Source: Hymenobacter arizonensis
Lineage (GTDB): Bacteria; Bacteroidota; Bacteroidia; Cytophagales; Hymenobacteraceae
Direction of reading: 5' to 3'
NCBI RefSeq assembly: GCF_900115775.1
Contig: NZ_FOXS01000008.1
Coordinates: 34,640-98,639 of the forward strand
Length of the DNA: 64,000 nt
Both the position numbers and the translations under genes were made by a program. The notes under the pieces are model-generated. The model did no database searches, was not told the origin of the DNA, and was given only the letters and a program-made list of their open reading frames with translations. Positions 36,198 to 44,755 of the stretch are shown piece after piece (position 1 is the first letter of the stretch; each line of letters opens with the position of its first letter).

Positions 36198-36308
36198 TGG
36201 AGCAAAGGGAAGGGGCTCGTGAAAGAGAGTATACCTTGAGCGCCCAGGAGTAAAAGAGCGGTCGACCAGAAGATGCCTCATGGCTCCCTTTTCCATATCA
36301 AAGAAGGT

Positions 36309-36358
36309 GTTCACGAAAAGGGTGATACCGCAAACGCGCTCCGTTTAAAGTAAGGAGG
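36309..36358 (+). repeat. Dispersed intergenic element, copy F2 (long form)
   Basis: Core GTTCACGAAAAGGGTG (one mismatch), middle CAAACGCGCTCCGTTTAAAG, tail TAAGGAGG. Shares the ACGCGCTCCGTT block with R6, R12 and R13. Confidence 0.85.
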
Positions 36359-36426
36359 ATTCCGGTGAACGGCCCCGGCAATAGGCGTGAAGTGGTCTGG
36401 CCCGCACCGGTTGCACGGGCAGAGCG

Positions 36427-37152
36427 TTACTTGGCCGATGGCCGGCGCGTCGTGGCGGGCACTTCGCCCGCGCTGATGAGCAGCACCTCGGGTCGGAGCT
36501 GGTGGTCAATCCACTGCTGGTCGCTCACCCGGGTGGGGTCCGCCGCAAGTTCGGGCTGCGGGATGGCAGCTAACTCGCGCAGCCAGCGCGCCCGTTCCGG
36601 CGCCAGTCCCTCGACCAAAGCGGCCAGAAAGGGGGCGTGCTTCGCCGCGAGCGGGGCCAGGCGCGCCATCGCCTGCTGGTGTTCGGCCCTGAGTTGGGCC
36701 AGGGCGTGGCGTTCACTGGGGGGCCCGGGCGGCGGGCTGCCGCCGGGCCCGGGGTCCTGCAACGGGGCCGCCCGGCGGCGGATGGCCCGCATTTGGGCCT
36801 GGACCGAGTCCACGAGTTGGCGGTCCTCGGCCGAGAGCACGGCCGCCACTTGGCGGCGCAGCCCCCGGATGACGGGCGCCACGTGCGCCTGGTGGTAGGC
36901 CTTCCGCTGGGCTTGGGCCAAGGACAGCCCCGGCGAAGCCGGAGCTGTCGGCAGGACAGGGAGCGTGAACGAAGGCGCCCGGCGGTGCGGGACCGGCGCA
37001 CGGGGCGATTGGGCACCGGCGTGCCCGGTGGCGAGCAGCAGCCCGAAGCACAGGCCCGCGCCATAACGAGAAGGGAAAAAATCGCGACGGTCTATACGGC
37101 TAAGGTAGGGAACCACGCCCCGCTGGATAAGCAAGGAATGGTGGGAATACAC
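36427..37152 (-). CDS. Exported helical protein, Spy/CpxP-like in outline
   Basis: 241 residues with a signal-like segment at about 28-48 (GAGLCFGLLLATGHAGAQ); the true start is uncertain and may be an internal non-ATG codon. The mature part is mostly charged helices (VAAVLSAEDRQLVDSVQAQMRAIRRR ... LAQLRAEHQQAMARLAPLAAKHAPFLAALVEGL) with Pro-rich linkers. Length and helical layout recall periplasmic Spy-like chaperones, but no LTxxQ motif is seen. Single gene between F2 and F3. Confidence 0.55.
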   Translation of the reverse strand: MYSHHSLLIQRGVVPYLSRIDRRDFFPSRYGAGLCFGLLLATGHAGAQSPRAPVPHRRAPSFTLPVLPTAPASPGLSLAQAQRKAYHQAHVAPVIRGLRRQVAAVLSAEDRQLVDSVQAQMRAIRRRAAPLQDPGPGGSPPPGPPSERHALAQLRAEHQQAMARLAPLAAKHAPFLAALVEGLAPERARWLRELAAIPQPELAADPTRVSDQQWIDHQLRPEVLLISAGEVPATTRRPSAK

Positions 37153-37173
37153 GGACGGCTAAACCTATTGGCT

Positions 37174-37225
37174 GTTCAGCGAAAGGGTAGTGCCCTAAAC
37201 TAAGGCCGTTCAAAGTAAGGAGCGA
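37174..37225 (+). repeat. Dispersed intergenic element, copy F3 (long form)
   Basis: Core GTTCAGCGAAAGGGTA (one mismatch), then CCGTTCAAAGTAAGGAG at 37207-37223, an exact 17-bp match to the reverse complement of R6, and a short CGATTAAC end. Confidence 0.88.
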
Positions 37226-37269
37226 TTAACTTCGTTTAAACTGCTCGCGCCCCGTTCCTCTCCCCTCGC

Positions 37270-37731
37270 ATGTTTCGCTTTATCCCTGCCTTTGCGTTTG
37301 TGGGCGTGCTACTCTGGCAGGGCCCCGTCCTAGGACAAGCCGCCCCAACCACTTCGGGGTACACCAAATCGGAGCGGTACCTCGACCGCCCCGCGGCTGG
37401 GGACGTGCGCTGCCGCCAGGACATCGCCCGGGCCACCAAGGACCTACAGCACGGCCGGCGGGTGTTCTGCTGGCCCAAGCCGTTTTCCTTTACTTACGTT
37501 CCGCAGTACGCGGCCGAGCTGGCGGAAGTGTGCCGGCGACACGGCGTCCGATTCGAATACGAGCAGATAAGTGATGAAACTAGCCCGGGCTTTACGGATG
37601 GCTGCTACGGGGCCGTCATGGACCGGGCCTTGACGCGGCAGTTCGGAAAGGGGTTCCGGGCCCGCTGGATTGCCCAAGCGGACAGTCTGTTTCAGGCCCG
37701 ACACCCAGCCGCACGGAGCAGCACGCGCTGA
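37270..37731 (+). CDS. Secreted hypothetical protein with paired cysteines
   Basis: 153 residues with a signal peptide (about 1-23, ending LGQ). Four cysteines are visible in the mature chain (VRCRQD, RVFCWP, EVCRRH, DGCYGAV), consistent with two disulfides in the periplasm. No family recognised. It ends 14 bp before F4. Confidence 0.6.
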   Translation: MFRFIPAFAFVGVLLWQGPVLGQAAPTTSGYTKSERYLDRPAAGDVRCRQDIARATKDLQHGRRVFCWPKPFSFTYVPQYAAELAEVCRRHGVRFEYEQISDETSPGFTDGCYGAVMDRALTRQFGKGFRARWIAQADSLFQARHPAARSSTR

Positions 37732-37745
37732 GGCACGCTGCAACT

Positions 37746-37779
37746 GTTCAGGAAAACGGTCCGAATCGCAAAACGAGGG
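37746..37779 (+). repeat. Dispersed intergenic element, copy F4
   Basis: Core GTTCAGGAAAACGGTC perfect, followed by CGAATCGCAAAACGAGGG. It is nearly identical to the reverse complement of R5. Confidence 0.9.
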
Positions 37780-37876
37780 ATTAGTGGTCAAAGCCGTTCA
37801 CCGCCGAGTGATAGAAGTTGAACACGCCGAGCACAAAGAGGGCCGTGACCACGAGGCGGCAGCTGGCGGCGGACGC

Positions 37877-38524
37877 CTAGCCCAGCAGCCCGGCGCGGAC
37901 CGCGTAGCGGACCAGGGCCGCCGTGTTGACGCAGCCCGTTTTGGCCCGCAGGTTCTGCCGGTGGGTTTCGACCGTGCGCCGGCTGGTGAAGAGTTGTGCC
38001 GCGATTTCGGCGTTGCTGCACCCCGCGGCCACGAGCTGCAGCACCTGGGTTTCGCGCTTGGACAAGCCGGCGCCCCCCCCCGGTGGGGGGGGCGCGGACG
38101 GCCCGGGGGCCCCCGCCGGGTGCGCCGCGCGCCACGCCGCCAGGCCCAGCGAGGGCCCCACAAACCGGCGGCCCGCGGCCACGGTGCGGATGCCCTGGGC
38201 CAGCTCGGCGCCGGCCGCGTCCGCCAGCACGCCGCCGGCGGCCCCGGCCGCGAGCAGCCGCGCGGCCCGGTCCAGGCGGTCCGCCTGGCCCAGCACCAGC
38301 ACCCGCACGGCCGGGTGGGCGGCCCGCACCGGGTCCAGCCCGGCTGCGTCCCCCAGCGCGCCGTGCCAGAGCAGCACGTCCGCCGGGGTCGCGGCTAACT
38401 GGGCCACGACGTGCCGGGCGCGCGTCGCTTCGCCAACGACGGCCAGGCCGGGCTGCCCGGCCAACTGCGTGCGCCGGCGGGCGCGGGCGGCGGCGTCGGG
38501 TTCGGCTACCAAAACACGAATCAT
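37877..38524 (-). CDS. NarL/LuxR-type regulator with degenerate receiver
   Basis: 215 residues. The C-terminal LuxR HTH is canonical (LSKRETQVLQLVAAGCSNAEIAAQLFTSRRTVETHRQNLRAKTG, about 153-197). The N-terminal ~120 residues keep the receiver fold but not its chemistry: VLVAEPD replaces the paired acids, LLWHGAL stands where LLDxxMP should carry the phospho-acceptor Asp, and the conserved Lys is replaced in AAGGVLADA. It should therefore bind DNA without classical phosphorylation. No kinase is adjacent. Bounded by F4 and F5. Confidence 0.85.
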   Translation of the reverse strand: MIRVLVAEPDAAARARRRTQLAGQPGLAVVGEATRARHVVAQLAATPADVLLWHGALGDAAGLDPVRAAHPAVRVLVLGQADRLDRAARLLAAGAAGGVLADAAGAELAQGIRTVAAGRRFVGPSLGLAAWRAAHPAGAPGPSAPPPPGGGAGLSKRETQVLQLVAAGCSNAEIAAQLFTSRRTVETHRQNLRAKTGCVNTAALVRYAVRAGLLG

Positions 38525-38804
38525 CTTCGGAAGGGGAATAAGGGGCCGGTTTGTGGAGCATTTCAGCGCCCCAGCTTGCACAAACGGGCCCGGCCCTCGG
38601 TTCGTTGCGACCCGCCTGCCCAGACGCGCTCCCTTCCGGGAGCGACCGGTAGCAAGGGCGGCCCACGCGGCGAGCGACGTGCGCGGGTTCGCCGGGTAGG
38701 ACGGCCGACGTTCGCCGGCCGCCCGTGGCCCCCCCCGCGCGAGTTCGGGAACGGACGTGCCGTACCTACGAATAACACGGCCCGTCGGAACCACCTGCTC
38801 ACCA

Positions 38805-38838
38805 GTTCAGCGAAAGGGTCGGAATGGGAAAGTAGGGT
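38805..38838 (+). repeat. Dispersed intergenic element, copy F5
   Basis: Core GTTCAGCGAAAGGGTC perfect, followed by GGAATGGGAAAGTAGGGT. It ends about 40 bp before the lipoprotein start. Confidence 0.85.
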
Positions 38839-38878
38839 ACGTCTTTTTCCGCTTGGTGCGCTCGCTTACCTTTCGGCC

Positions 38879-39373
38879 ATGAACCCTTCCCTGTCCCGCG
38901 CGGCGGTGCTGCTGGCCCTGACGGCGTGCACGCCCGCCGACCCCGCGCCCCCACCGCTGGCTGCCCGGGCCACGTACACCGACGAGCACGGCGTGCGCAC
39001 GGTTCTGTCGAGCGTCTCGGCGGCCCTCGTGGTGGAGTCGCCCCCCTCCCAGGCCCCCGGCCCGCCCCCGGTGACGGTCTCTGCGGTGCGCGTGGCCACC
39101 CAACTCCCCACGGGCCGGCCGTTGGCGGTGAGCTTCCCCTTTGCGGACCCGGCCCTGCCCGGCCCCGGGCCGGTGACGCTGTTCCCCTTCCTGCTCGTGC
39201 GCGCCGGGGGGGCCACCCCCGGTAGCTCCCTGGAGTACCGGGCGCCGGTGACCGCGGGCACGTTGCGGGTCGAGGCCGGAGCCCCGCGTGCGGTCAGCGC
39301 CACCTACGTTGGGCCGTTGGAGGCCGGTGGGCCTTCCGTGCGCCTTGAGCTGGACCATGTGCCCGTGCCCTAA
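38879..39373 (+). CDS. Putative lipoprotein
   Basis: 164 residues starting at ATG 38879, with lipobox-like ALTAC at about 13-17 followed by a Pro-rich tether. The mature part predicts a beta sandwich (RATYTDEHGVRTVLSSVSAALVVE ... SATYVGPLEAGGPSVRLELDHV). A TACCTTTCG box ends 4 bp before the ATG. No recognised family. Likely outer-membrane-anchored in the periplasm or on the surface. Confidence 0.6.
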   Translation: MNPSLSRAAVLLALTACTPADPAPPPLAARATYTDEHGVRTVLSSVSAALVVESPPSQAPGPPPVTVSAVRVATQLPTGRPLAVSFPFADPALPGPGPVTLFPFLLVRAGGATPGSSLEYRAPVTAGTLRVEAGAPRAVSATYVGPLEAGGPSVRLELDHVPVP

Positions 39374-39394
39374 CGTGCGCAGTGCCGGCAATGC

Positions 39395-39410
39395 GTTCAC
39401 GTAAACCGTG
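39395..39410 (+). repeat. Dispersed intergenic element, copy F6
   Basis: Core GTTCACGTAAACCGTG, two mismatches, 22 bp after the lipoprotein stop. The tail is not well conserved. Confidence 0.5.
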
Positions 39411-39540
39411 ATTTACCACCAGAAAATCGGGACGCCCCCTTCCTTTCCTGCCAGTTTCTGCGGGTGCTGCACAAAATCAAACGCCCGTACTTGATTGCCG
39501 GTGCCTTAGCTTGCATGGCCCCTGCTTCTGGCCTCTTCCC

Positions 39541-40359
39541 ATGCCCCTTCCGTCGACTACCCGTTGGGCCCGTCGCGTTTCCGGCTTTCCCGGAACGCCC
39601 GCCCTTTTCCTCGGCAAACCCCGCGCCCGCACGCCCCTGGTCCTGTTGCTGTTCTTAGTCGTGGCGGCCCAGCCGGGACACGCCCAATCCCGGCCAGAGT
39701 ACCGCGTGGCCGGCGAAATCAACGGCTTGGCCGAGGGGTCCAAGGTGTTTTTAATCCACGGGGGGCAGCGCCGAACCATCGATTCCGCGACCGTCACGAA
39801 CGGGACGTTCGTGCTGCGCGGCCACTTGCCCGAACCGGCGCACACGTACCTGCACGCCGGCCGCGGCCGGCGGTCGACCAAATTGGCGGATATCTTGCTG
39901 GACAACCAACCGCTGGCCGTAAAAGGTGGGGCGCCGGTATACGACAGCGTGCGGGTGAGCGGGTCGCAAATCGACCAGCAATGGAAGGCCTGGCTGCACG
40001 AGGACGAACGCATCGGCCGTTCCCGCCACCAGCTCCGGCAGGTGGTGCAGTCGCTGAGGCTCCAGCACGACACCGCGAGCGCCCGGGAGCTGGACCGGCT
40101 GGTGGGCCAACTCCAGGCCGTCCGGGTCCGCTTGCTCAAGGCGTACGTCACGCGCTACCGCGACACGGCGGCCGGCGCCGCCTTGCCGACGCTGTGCACC
40201 CTGGGGCCTTCGCTCACCGGAAACGACTACCGGGAGATGTACGACACGCTCACGCCGGCGTGGCAGCAGTCGTCGTTTGGCAAGGAAATCCTGGCGCAAG
40301 CCCGAAAAAAGGGGACGGCTCCCACCGCGGCGCCCCAAAGGGAAGCACGTGGCCGCTGA
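39541..40359 (+). CDS. Secreted DUF4369 protein
   Basis: 272 residues from ATG 39541 (an ATG at 39511 is also possible); the signal region is RTPLVLLLFLVVAAQPGHAQ at about 30-49. The mature N-terminus (YRVAGEINGLAEGSKVFLIHGGQRRTIDSATVTNGTFVLRGHLPEPAHTYLHAG) is DUF4369, the domain usually placed before a TlpA/thioredoxin-like module in Bacteroidota. Here no thioredoxin CxxC domain follows; instead a helical region (about 150-250) ends the protein. Possibly a partner in envelope redox or metal handling, but this is only by domain association. Confidence 0.8.
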   Translation: MPLPSTTRWARRVSGFPGTPALFLGKPRARTPLVLLLFLVVAAQPGHAQSRPEYRVAGEINGLAEGSKVFLIHGGQRRTIDSATVTNGTFVLRGHLPEPAHTYLHAGRGRRSTKLADILLDNQPLAVKGGAPVYDSVRVSGSQIDQQWKAWLHEDERIGRSRHQLRQVVQSLRLQHDTASARELDRLVGQLQAVRVRLLKAYVTRYRDTAAGAALPTLCTLGPSLTGNDYREMYDTLTPAWQQSSFGKEILAQARKKGTAPTAAPQREARGR

Positions 40360-40435
40360 GCGTCACCCAGTACCTCGATTCAGGGAAAGCAGACCCAAGG
40401 CGTGGCGGGTTAGAGGCCGTATTGTGAACGAGTGC

Positions 40436-40470
40436 GTTTAGCCAAACGGTCGAAACAGTAAAACGAGCGA
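40436..40470 (+). repeat. Dispersed intergenic element, copy F7
   Basis: Core GTTTAGCCAAACGGTC (one mismatch) followed by GAAACAGTAAAACGAGCGAT. Confidence 0.85.
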
Positions 40471-40565
40471 TTCTTGTCCCCTGCTGGTGGCCCCAATCCG
40501 GCGGCGCGAACCAACTGCCGTCGCCCTCGCCCGTATTGCCTATTTTGCTTTAAGGGCAGGTGCCG

Positions 40566-40766
40566 ATGGACGTGTTTGTCGAATATGTGGTCGTGGTGGT
40601 CGTGGCCGTGCCCGGCCTGCTGCTGCGGTGGGTGCTGCACGGCGACCCGGTGTCCTGGTCGGAGCTGCGGGCGCACGAGGCAGGGCTGAACGCCACCTAC
40701 ACCGCCCTCTTGCTCGTGGCGGGGGGGCTGGCGCAGCAGCTGTGGGCGTTCGTCTGGGGGCAGTAG
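40566..40766 (+). CDS. Small two-helix membrane protein, paralogue of 20840-21037
   Basis: 66 residues from ATG 40566 (GTG two codons earlier is possible). Helices at about 5-24 and 42-60, with PGLLLRWVLHGDP between them and NATYTALLLV starting the second. The same landmarks occur in the 65-residue protein 20 kb to the left. Function unknown. Confidence 0.65.
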   Translation: MDVFVEYVVVVVVAVPGLLLRWVLHGDPVSWSELRAHEAGLNATYTALLLVAGGLAQQLWAFVWGQ

Positions 40767-40900
40767 CGGCCGGGCGCCCGGCCCCACTGCCACGCGCCCC
40801 GCGGGCGAACGCCGCCCCGGCCCCGGCGTTCCCCCGCGGGGCGCGTAGTTTTGCGGATCCGCCGCCCGTTCGCGGGCAAGGCGCGCCGCCCCTGTGTCCC

Positions 40901-41302
40901 ATGAATAACCCCTCCGTCCTCTACGCGCTCCTTCCCCCCGTCCTCCGCGCGCTGGCCCCGGCGCTGGTCGCTGGGCTGGTCGCTGGGCTGGTCGCTGGGC
41001 TGGCGGGGTGTGCCCCGGGGTACGTGGACGATTCCGGCGCGCCCGCCGCCCTGCGCCGCGCCGCCTTTGCCGGCCCCCTTCGGTCCCTGGCGGTGCGCCA
41101 CGACCAGGTCCTCGTCGAGGTGGAACTGGACGGCTCCCGGCGCTACCGCTTTGCCCCATCGCCGCAGCAGGGGGGCGGGGCGGCCTTTCAGGCGGTGGCG
41201 GCCGTGGGCGACAGCCTGCGCAAGCGGGCCGGCTCGGACACCGTGCTGGTGCTAAAGAAGGGTTCCGGCGCCCGGTACGCGTTCGCCCTGGTGCCGGAGT
41301 AA
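40901..41302 (+). CDS. Putative lipoprotein with repeat-expanded signal peptide
   Basis: 133 residues from ATG 40901. A hydrophobic signal segment includes three LVAG units and ends at lipobox LAGC (about residue 36). The mature part predicts beta strands (LRSLAVRHDQVLVEVELDGSRRYRF ... DTVLVLKKGSGARYAFALV). The signal is longer than usual because of the 12-bp tandem repeat. A TAGTTTTG box lies 48 bp upstream. Follows the small membrane-protein gene on the same strand. Confidence 0.6.
   Translation: MNNPSVLYALLPPVLRALAPALVAGLVAGLVAGLAGCAPGYVDDSGAPAALRRAAFAGPLRSLAVRHDQVLVEVELDGSRRYRFAPSPQQGGGAAFQAVAAVGDSLRKRAGSDTVLVLKKGSGARYAFALVPE
40963..40998 (+). repeat. 12-bp tandem repeat (GCTGGTCGCTGG) x3 in a signal peptide
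   Basis: Three perfect in-frame copies encode LVAG repeats within the hydrophobic signal segment. Gain or loss of units would change its length by four residues. Confidence 0.9.
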
Positions 41303-41385
41303 GGCGGACCCCTCCTCCACCGCGGTAGGGATGCCCGGAGCCGGAAGGCACTCCGCCTTTGCTTGCTGCCATCGCCACACGATGT

Positions 41386-41420
41386 GTTCAGCAAAACGGT
41401 CGTTCAAGCAAAGGAGGGTT
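41386..41420 (+). repeat. Dispersed intergenic element, copy F8
   Basis: Core GTTCAGCAAAACGGTC perfect, then GTTCAAGCAAAGGAGGGTT. It ends 10 bp before the next ATG, so its AGGAGG is also positioned like a ribosome-binding site. Confidence 0.9.
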
Positions 41421-41430
41421 ACTTTGCCGT

Positions 41431-42000
41431 ATGCTCACGGACTGGCTCACGCACCCTCGACAGGCTACGATAATCCAAGCCCAAACCACGTATGTGCGGG
41501 TCGCCGTGGCGCCCACCAACGCGCCCTTCCGCCTCGACTTCCGCGCGAAGAAAGAGGCGCGTCTCAAGCCCGGGGCCCACGGGGCCATAACCCATCACAC
41601 CACGCATCCGCTCTTGCTCGACCACAACGAGCCCGCCGTGCAACTTTTTCTCACCTCCCGGCCCCACGACCCGCAGGCCCTGGGGGCGGCGATAGTCCAC
41701 TGCGTGGACGCCTTTTCCCAAGGCTGGCGCGACGTGCCCCATTACCTGTGCCGCTGGCACCGCTTCCAGGCCGTGGCGCGGGTGCAGCAGACGCTGCAAG
41801 AAGGCAGCGGCGTGCTCCTCTACCACGCGCCCGCTTCCCTCGCCAAGGCGGTCATCGGGGTCTGCCAGCAGCACGGCGTCGCGACGAAACACTTCGGAGA
41901 CCCGGACGGGGTCCTCGCCCGACCCGACCCGCCGTCGAGTGTGGTCCTAATTGGGTCCAACTACGTGATTGCCGAGCACTTTTTGGTCCGGGCGCTCTAA
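41431..42000 (+). CDS. Hypothetical protein
   Basis: 189 residues from ATG 41431, chosen because it directly follows F8 and the AGGAGG. No signal peptide. Alternating alpha/beta character with WRDVPHYLCRWHRFQAVARVQQTLQEGSGVLLY and PPSSVVLIGSNYVIAEHF. No family recognised. Unit between F8 and F9. Confidence 0.55.
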   Translation: MLTDWLTHPRQATIIQAQTTYVRVAVAPTNAPFRLDFRAKKEARLKPGAHGAITHHTTHPLLLDHNEPAVQLFLTSRPHDPQALGAAIVHCVDAFSQGWRDVPHYLCRWHRFQAVARVQQTLQEGSGVLLYHAPASLAKAVIGVCQQHGVATKHFGDPDGVLARPDPPSSVVLIGSNYVIAEHFLVRAL

Positions 42001-42031
42001 CACCAAGGCATGCCCAAGCAGGCTTACTCCC

Positions 42032-42066
42032 GTTCACTAAAACGGTCCCAAAAGTAGAAGGAGCAT
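42032..42066 (+). repeat. Dispersed intergenic element, copy F9
   Basis: Core GTTCACTAAAACGGTC perfect, then CCAAAAGTAGAAGGAGCAT. 32 bp after the preceding stop and about 25 bp before the next start. Confidence 0.88.
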
Positions 42067-42090
42067 TTAGAAGGGACGTACTTTCGTCGG

Positions 42091-42522
42091 GTGACCAAAC
42101 TTTATTTAGACATTGACGGCGTGTTGCTCACGGCCAAGCACACCCGCCCGGCCCCAGGCGTGGAAGCGTTCGTGGCGTTCGTCACGCAGCACTTCGCGTG
42201 CTATTGGCTCACGACCCATTGCCAAGGCGACCAAGCCACGGCCCTGCGCTACCTCGCCGCGTATTTGCCGGCGAGCAGCCTGGCCCAGCTGGGGGCCGTG
42301 CTCCCCACGACCTGGGATGCGCTGAAACCCGAGGCCATTGACCTGAGTGCCGACTTCTACTGGCTCGAGGACCGGCCCTTTCAGGCCGAGATCGCGTGCC
42401 TGGAAGCAGCGGGTGTGGCCGACCGCTTGCTGGTGGTGGACTTGAACACCCCCGAGGCGTTGCGCCAGTTGCAGGAAACCTTGCGCCAAGCCTTGCAGAA
42501 TCAACAGCCCAAGGTTCACTGA
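42091..42522 (+). CDS. HAD-superfamily-like hydrolase, minimal
   Basis: 143 residues, GTG start. Motif I is LYLDIDGVLL (D7, D9), motif II T41 in YWLTTHC, Lys79 in DALKPEAI, and the acidic motif IV E93-D94 in FYWLEDRPF, in the right order for a HAD phosphatase without a cap domain. It is probably a cytoplasmic phosphatase of unknown substrate. Its last codons and stop (GTT CAC TGA) lie inside element F10. Confidence 0.75.
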   Translation: MTKLYLDIDGVLLTAKHTRPAPGVEAFVAFVTQHFACYWLTTHCQGDQATALRYLAAYLPASSLAQLGAVLPTTWDALKPEAIDLSADFYWLEDRPFQAEIACLEAAGVADRLLVVDLNTPEALRQLQETLRQALQNQQPKVH

Positions 42523-42529
42523 AAGGGTA
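42514..42529 (+). repeat. Dispersed intergenic element, copy F10
   Basis: Core GTTCACTGAAAGGGTA (one mismatch). The TGA of the HAD-like gene is part of it, so the element supplies the end of that gene. Confidence 0.75.
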
Positions 42530-43135
42530 AGACCTTAGACTCGCCTCGTTTGCAAAGATGCGTGTGCCTTTCTTTCGCGCAAACATGCCGTGGGAAATGC
42601 CAGAGCTATCTCAAGTCCGGTAAAAACGCTGCTCTACTTCTGCTTTCCGGCTGCGGCAACCAACTCTACACCGAAGTAATTAAGCCACCTTATACGTAAT
42701 CAAACTGGGCTGCTTAATGGCAGGGCAGGGGCTGCGCCTGACAGAAGTTGTGCGAATGAAGCCCGGTTAATTTATGGGACAAACCATTTTTTACCCGCCT
42801 TGGCGAATTGCAGTATCCCCGGCAGCTCGTAACCCAAGCCGTACGCTTTTGCAAAGCAAAAAACCCCATCTAGTCCCAAATTACGTGTTCCCCGACCACG
42901 TGAGTTGGCAAGCAAAAGGCCCCGCCGGACGATCGAAGCGGGGCCTTTGTTATGCTTTTACCACGGCAAGCGGTACGGCGCAACCGCCCTGCTTCCTTTT
43001 CGGGCCAAGGCCGGACGCGGGCCCAAGGGAATTGCACCCCAGAGGCGTTCTAGGCTTCGTTTTTGTCTCCGTTGGCTTCGGATAACGACGCCTAAGGTCA
43101 AAGGAACGTGATCCCTCAACGGCTTGAGCCACGCC
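42523..43135. other. Intergenic region, end of the element array
   Basis: About 610 bp with F10 at its start and a bidirectional terminator at 42915-42950. No gene is supported, and no further element copies occur to the right. Confidence 0.5.
42915..42950. terminator. Bidirectional terminator hairpin
   Basis: 11-bp perfect stem AAAGGCCCCGC / GCGGGGCCTTT (42915-42925, 42938-42948) with a 12-nt loop. A/T-rich flanks on both sides would serve transcripts of either strand. Confidence 0.75.
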
Positions 43136-44755
43136 CTAATAAGGGTCTTCTCCGGGTGGGTTTATGACCACTGTTTCGCCGCTGTCCACCAGCCTGGCCG
43201 TAAAGGTTTTTGTAATGCGCACCTTCGGGCTTCTGTTGTCTTTTGGGGTGACGTCAAACCCAATCCGAATGCCCACGATTCCCGGGGGGATGTTATCGGA
43301 TTGCAGCATTGTGCCGATTCTATAGGTGACGGGCGTGGCGCCAGTCTGATTGCCGCTGCCGTCATAAGCGGGCCTGTCGCCAATGACCTCCTCCAAGCCC
43401 GAGAAATTTGCGTTGCTCCCCCCGTTTTCCAAGCTGACAAGCTCCTGCGAATAATTGCTTATCGTGGCCACATTCAAGACCTCGGGGTTAAACACGAGGC
43501 GATCTATGTTTGCCTGGTGGTCGGAATGGACAAAATAAGTGTTTGTCGATGGCTGATTAATGCGCTGTACAATATTACGCTGCCGGGTGAAGCGCAACTC
43601 CGAATTGGGGTAAAAAACGCCCAATGCTTTGTCATAATACGGCGTGTAACCCACGGTGCTCGACTGGTCAATGCCGGAAGGCACTAGCTTCACGTCAGTC
43701 AGCGCCCCCGTCGAGGTGAGCGATCCGGTCAAGCTGATGTCCGCCTGGAGTTTAAGGTTCGTGTTCGGTGCGTTGCTGTCGCTGCTGAAGATGGAACTGA
43801 ACACGTTCGTTACCAAGCCCGACACCCCGCTGGTGAGCGCTTTTTTAAGCCCGCTCCCGGCCGCCGCGGTCAGAGTCGAAATCAAGCCCCCGCCGGAGCC
43901 ACTGGAGCCCCCCGCCCCGTTCACATCCGTGTTGCCGTTGACGTTGAGCAACGCGCCGATGTTGGCGTTGTTGACCGTGCCGCCGGTGTAGCTGAAGCTG
44001 GAGGAAGGCATGGAGATGTTTCCCGTGATGTTACCTATCGCGGTGCCCTTGGCCTTGAACTGCGTAATTTGGATGCCGTTCAGGTACCAGTTGAACCAAA
44101 AGGTGTTGAAGCTTTGTGCGGCCATGTTTTGGTCGTACGCCACCTCCACTTCGCAAGCATACCACGTGTTGCTGGCAACGGCGCGGCCTTTTTCAACCAC
44201 CACGTAAGATTGTTGCAGCTTTTGGTTGATGTCAATGATCTGCGGCCCTGCAAAATTAAGAAAAGGAGAATTGGGGGCGTGCGAGCCATTCATGCTCACG
44301 CCGTGAAACAGGTCGTTGCTGAGGGCAAACGTTTGCTTGTCCGACACGTGGTAGTACATGCGCAAAATCCCCCGGTACTTGTTGTAGAGAATGAAGTACC
44401 CCGTCCCGGACTGGGGGTCTTTCTGCGGGTCGAACGTGCTAAAAAGCAGATTCCACCCCGCGGCCGCTTTGTAGTCGAGGCTGATGTCCGCGCTGATTTT
44501 CGTGGTAGCGCCCACGGCCCACGGCAGTGGCAATTTTGGCTGGGCGGGGCCGGGCACGTAATCGTCCGTGTCCCACGCAAAGTAGTGGGTTGCGACCGCA
44601 TCGGCCGCGTGCGTGGCCCGCGGAACGGGTGCCTGGGCGATGGCCGGGTCATCTTTTTTGGCGCACCCTTGTAGCCCGATGGCCAGAAGCAGGGCTAGTG
44701 TCGTTTTGCGTGACCACTGGGCGTAGAAGGGGCTTGGCGGTAGATTCGGTAGCAT
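43136..44755 (-). CDS. Large lipoprotein of unknown function
   Basis: 539 residues from ATG 44755, with lipobox LQGC at about 28-31. The mature N-terminal half (residues about 50-250) looks like a beta-sandwich lectin-like domain (HYFAWDTDDYVPGP ... WNLLFSTFDPQKDPQSGTGYFILYNKYRGILRMYYHVSD), with a Gly/Ser/Asn-rich middle (about 290-330) and a beta-rich C-terminus. No catalytic motif recognised. It may bind a surface polymer. No element copies flank it. Confidence 0.7.
   Translation of the reverse strand: MLPNLPPSPFYAQWSRKTTLALLLAIGLQGCAKKDDPAIAQAPVPRATHAADAVATHYFAWDTDDYVPGPAQPKLPLPWAVGATTKISADISLDYKAAAGWNLLFSTFDPQKDPQSGTGYFILYNKYRGILRMYYHVSDKQTFALSNDLFHGVSMNGSHAPNSPFLNFAGPQIIDINQKLQQSYVVVEKGRAVASNTWYACEVEVAYDQNMAAQSFNTFWFNWYLNGIQITQFKAKGTAIGNITGNISMPSSSFSYTGGTVNNANIGALLNVNGNTDVNGAGGSSGSGGGLISTLTAAAGSGLKKALTSGVSGLVTNVFSSIFSSDSNAPNTNLKLQADISLTGSLTSTGALTDVKLVPSGIDQSSTVGYTPYYDKALGVFYPNSELRFTRQRNIVQRINQPSTNTYFVHSDHQANIDRLVFNPEVLNVATISNYSQELVSLENGGSNANFSGLEEVIGDRPAYDGSGNQTGATPVTYRIGTMLQSDNIPPGIVGIRIGFDVTPKDNRSPKVRITKTFTARLVDSGETVVINPPGEDPY

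Noticed and set aside
42774..43085. 103-residue plus-strand frame before the lipoprotein
   Set aside because: It crosses a terminator hairpin and lacks coding character.
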